Origin: Micavibrio_A sp964423095
GTDB taxonomy: Bacteria; Pseudomonadota; Alphaproteobacteria; Micavibrionales; Micavibrionaceae
DNA: 64,000 bases
Assembly: GCA_964423095.1 (NCBI GenBank)
Contig: CAYRDI010000004.1
Location: 9,715-73,714, forward strand
Direction: 5' to 3'
The notes below the pieces were generated by a model, which had not been told where the DNA came from, did not search any database, and saw only the letters and a list, made by a program, of their open reading frames with translations. A program made the position numbers and the translations under genes. Shown piece after piece: positions 61,823-64,000 of this stretch (positions within the stretch are counted from its first letter, which is position 1; each line of letters begins with the position of its first letter).

Positions 61823-62701
61823 TTAAGCGACTGCGCAATTTGGTGTAAAGCTGGCTTTCCAGCCTTTGGCCTTTAATTCCGGCTTGTTCGCGATTTCGGT
61901 TTCCACGTCCCAATAAATCTTGGCCGATTTAAAGAGAACTTCGGAGGTCAACGGCAGGATCGCGCGCGGCGATTTATCACGGCACTGATCCGCAAACCGT
62001 TTGTTGTCCGCTTCACGGCAAATGCCGCGCTGTACTTCCACAACCGTAACATCATCGTTGCTGCGGTTGATCATGCAGTGCGCAGAGCCGGGCTGGAGAA
62101 TCATCGTCCAGTGGCTGCCGTTCTTAACCGCCACATTGGGGTCTGTGATTTGTTCTTTCTTACCACCCGTGACTTTGAACACGCCATCATCGGACACATC
62201 ATAAAGATCGCCATCCATGATCAAGGAGAGTGTGCCGTTCTGCACTTCCCATTCCTCGCGGCGGCCGTTGTGGGATTGAAGCGAGAGCATATTGTTGGCA
62301 AAGACGGTAATTTCTTTTTTGACAACGCCTTCGCCGTTTTCGGACACAACACCAATAACTTTGTTCAGTCCCCAATCGGATGGAACTNNNNNNNNNNCGT
62401 TTTCAGAGGCAACCCCGATGACTTTGTTACGGCCCCAGGCAGAATTAACCTCTACACCGACATCATAGCCTTTTTTACCGCCGAGAGCCGTCGTTTCGCA
62501 TTCCTGCAAAAAGACTTTGTCGCCTTCCAGGTCGTCTGTCTTGGCACCCTTGTATACGGCGGCGAAAGCGGCATCGTACTTTGCCATCTTTTCTATTTCG
62601 GCCAAATTTGCCGGATTTTTAAAATCGTAATGGGGGTTCCATTTGGGATTGTATTGGTTCGCCACGTTGAATTCCTCACCAGTTTTTGGACACACACTCA
62701 T
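61823..62701 (-). CDS. Cupin protein related to type II mannose-6-phosphate isomerase C-terminal domain
   Basis: About 290 residues. The cupin core MLSLQSHNGRREEWEVQNGT, then ILQPGSAHCMINRSNDDVTV and EVQRGICREADNKRFADQC, follows the pattern of the isomerase/guanylyltransferase cupin, with its SLQ-H-x-R-E-x-W strand and EVQ-G. The nucleotidyltransferase part is absent. Ten Ns (62388-62397) interrupt the region before the core, between two similar but non-identical copies of a W-G-x-N-K-V-I-G-V segment; only one copy is expected. The start ATG at 62701 has AAGGAG upstream. A sugar-phosphate role is inferred. Confidence 0.7.
   Translation of the reverse strand: MSVCPKTGEEFNVANQYNPKWNPHYDFKNPANLAEIEKMAKYDAAFAAVYKGAKTDDLEGDKVFLQECETTALGGKKGYDVGVEVNSAWGRNKVIGVASENXXXXVPSDWGLNKVIGVVSENGEGVVKKEITVFANNMLSLQSHNGRREEWEVQNGTLSLIMDGDLYDVSDDGVFKVTGGKKEQITDPNVAVKNGSHWTMILQPGSAHCMINRSNDDVTVVEVQRGICREADNKRFADQCRDKSPRAILPLTSEVLFKSAKIYWDVETEIANKPELKAKGWKASFTPNCAVA
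62388..62397. other. Assembly gap (10 N) inside the cupin gene
   Basis: Ten Ns sit between two related stretches that both encode a NKVIGV-SEN segment. It probably joins two overlapping contig ends of different strains or repeat copies. Confidence 0.9.
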
Positions 62702-62904
62702 AAAACGCTCCTTATCCGCAGGCAATTGTTAATTTTAAGAAAAATTTTCTTGCCTCTTGTACCCGAATACGTATAAATTTCCAACCATAATTTTTTCCAT
62801 ATTACTGCTGCGGCGCAAAAACGGAAAAAATTAACCTTTACGGAACTTTGCGGTCGGTTAACGGTTTACGTTAACATTTTAGAGTTAATAAAAGGGTGTG
62901 AACT

Positions 62905-63912
62905 ATGGCGATTAATCCGTATTTCGATTTTATCACGAAAGACGTCGGCAGACCTAAAGACGCATTGCTGGTCTGGGATGTCGATCTGGCGATCCAGAAC
63001 AGTATGGATACGCGTACGACCCAGGAACAACGCGACCACATGTGGGAGCTGTACGAGCGTACCGAGGGCGGCGTGATTGTATTCACGGGCAGAACACACC
63101 AAAGTGCCAATAGAACATTTGGCCATGATTATGCCGGTGTGTACGAACACGGATCAATCGCAAGATTCGGTCATGGGCAGACCATAACCTGGCTCGCCCC
63201 TGAAATCGATACGACCAAAATGGGGGAACTTGCCCATAGCGGTATTACAAAAGACGGGAGCATCCGCATTGCCGCAGAGGCCGAGGATATTCGGGCCAAT
63301 AGTTTCCCCGGAAGCACCGACCGCGCCGTTTTCATCGAGATCAAAAACGCTTCTGTTGCCCTTGTTCACACGACCAACGGCGATCATTCCCATCTCGACA
63401 GCATGCGGAAAGTTCTGGAACCCCTTGGCAGAGAAATTCTTGCTGAAATGGGATTGAGTGATACACACAAAGTTAAACATGGCAGCGATGCCGTTGAGCT
63501 CGTGCCGAACGGGCCGAGCCCGGATCACAAGGCTGGCCTGGCACTTTCCCAAGCCGAAGTTTCCCGAATTAATTCGTATGGTTTAGGAAAAGACACGGCC
63601 GTGCATAATTTTACAAGTCTGTATAGCGGACGCCGTATGTTGATTACGGGTGACAGCAAGCCGGATCTCGATGCCATGATCGTTGCGAACGAGAACTATG
63701 ATGGCAGAGGGATATTCGTCAGCAACGGACACAGCCTAAGCGAAATATACGGCGATGCAACCAATCGCGCCCAGCGGTGTCAGCAAGCGTTGAAGGGCGT
63801 AACGGACCATTTCAGCATGACGTGGCCTTTGGTCATCAATACCGTCAGACAGATGCGGGACATAGTGCCCATTGTCAAAGACATGGGCGCGCCCGTGTCG
63901 CGGTTTCAGTAA
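62905..63912 (+). CDS. HAD phosphatase, trehalose-6-phosphate-phosphatase-like
   Basis: A 335-residue protein. The order matches OtsB-type HAD phosphatases: LLVWDVDLAIQN (Asp25, Asp27), GGVIVFTGRTHQSANRTF, GVYEHGSIARF, a cap region, VELVPNGPSPDHKAGLAL and MLITGDSKPDLDAMI. The usual DxDGT is DVDLA here, so Gly and Thr after the second Asp are lost, which may change activity. The ATG at 62905 has AAAGGG upstream. It diverges from the cupin gene. Substrate is unproven. Confidence 0.72.
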   Translation: MAINPYFDFITKDVGRPKDALLVWDVDLAIQNSMDTRTTQEQRDHMWELYERTEGGVIVFTGRTHQSANRTFGHDYAGVYEHGSIARFGHGQTITWLAPEIDTTKMGELAHSGITKDGSIRIAAEAEDIRANSFPGSTDRAVFIEIKNASVALVHTTNGDHSHLDSMRKVLEPLGREILAEMGLSDTHKVKHGSDAVELVPNGPSPDHKAGLALSQAEVSRINSYGLGKDTAVHNFTSLYSGRRMLITGDSKPDLDAMIVANENYDGRGIFVSNGHSLSEIYGDATNRAQRCQQALKGVTDHFSMTWPLVINTVRQMRDIVPIVKDMGAPVSRFQ

Positions 63913-63925
63913 ATAGATCATCTTT

Positions 63926-63952
63926 AAAGGGGCCATACGGCCCCTTTTTTTT
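63926..63952 (+). terminator. Intrinsic terminator of the HAD gene
   Basis: GGGGCC (63929-63934) pairs with GGCCCC (63939-63944) around a four-base loop, extended by AAA/TTT and followed by a T tract. Confidence 0.88.
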
Positions 63953-64000
63953 CATTCCGCGACGCTGTGAAGAATATCCCGCACCAGCGCGATGGTCACC
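63952..64000 (-). CDS. C-terminal end of an unidentified protein
   Basis: The last 15 codons of a minus-strand gene that enters from the right edge. The visible end is VTIALVRDILHSVAE and the stop TGA is at 63954-63952. Too little is seen to name it. Confidence 0.55.
   Translation of the reverse strand, partial: VTIALVRDILHSVAE

Noticed and set aside
62831..62888. TTAA(C) repeats at 62831, 62858, 62871 and 62885 as CtrA sites
   Set aside because: CtrA sites need TTAA-N7-TTAA; the gaps here are 9 and 10 bases, so the match is not good enough.
1..64000. tRNA genes, CRISPR arrays, insertion sequences or prophage
   Set aside because: I saw no cloverleaf with CCA-type ends, no regularly spaced direct repeats with spacers, and no transposase, integrase or phage structural gene.

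Overview
The window is a 64 kb piece of an alphaproteobacterial chromosome. Evidence for this is the divK-pleD pair, an EipB (DUF1849) protein, the mraZ-rsmH-ftsL-ftsI-murE-murF-mraY-murD-ftsW order and an sdhCDAB operon. A Micavibrio-like lineage is a guess from overall gene content, not a proof. Two N runs (45961-46060 and 62388-62397) show it is a scaffold from a draft or metagenome assembly.

Layout. 1-9106 (minus): division and cell-wall (dcw) cluster, mostly overlapping genes, preceded by a candidate MraZ operator and a small cluster of DnaA-box-like sites. 9500-12364: a 46-residue membrane protein, RNase P RNA, AmpD amidase and a UMF1/Atg22-type transporter. 12500-14964: nadA and nadC, separated by a tiny GIY-YIG nuclease cassette, then a DUF167 gene. 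15566-20625: a membrane protein gene, succinate dehydrogenase with an extra gene between sdhA and sdhB, and an MsrB-like protein lacking its catalytic cysteine. 20677-25869: pyridoxal kinase, lactate dehydrogenase, aspartate-semialdehyde dehydrogenase and a hybrid histidine kinase.

25876-37862 holds a divergent type IV pilus / type II secretion-like assembly system: three pilin-like proteins without Glu5, two bitopic inner-membrane proteins, a GspF platform, a GspE ATPase, a periplasmic protein with repeated Ig-like domains, a PilN-type secretin lipoprotein, a receiver-only regulator and a divergent prepilin peptidase. 37846-48510 is housekeeping: a CoA-transferase, pyrB, plsY, dprA, topA, rnr (split by an assembly gap), a PhoH-like ATPase and rpmG. 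48594-52572 carries pleD, divK, eipB and a second diguanylate cyclase behind a candidate sigma-54 promoter. 52688-57524: TspO, a ZIP transporter, secreted MsrA, then an accessory island with a leaderless small gene, a second GIY-YIG gene with palindromic repeats and a frameshifted small gene, and then aspS. 57611-64000: two exported hypotheticals, an unknown cytoplasmic protein, RNase D, a ROK kinase, a cupin and a trehalose-phosphatase-like HAD protein.

The most unusual elements are the two GIY-YIG genes bounded by hairpin-forming repeats. One is a 337 bp unit whose 26 bp inverted repeats touch the start and stop codons exactly. The pilus system, with its non-standard periplasmic component, is next.
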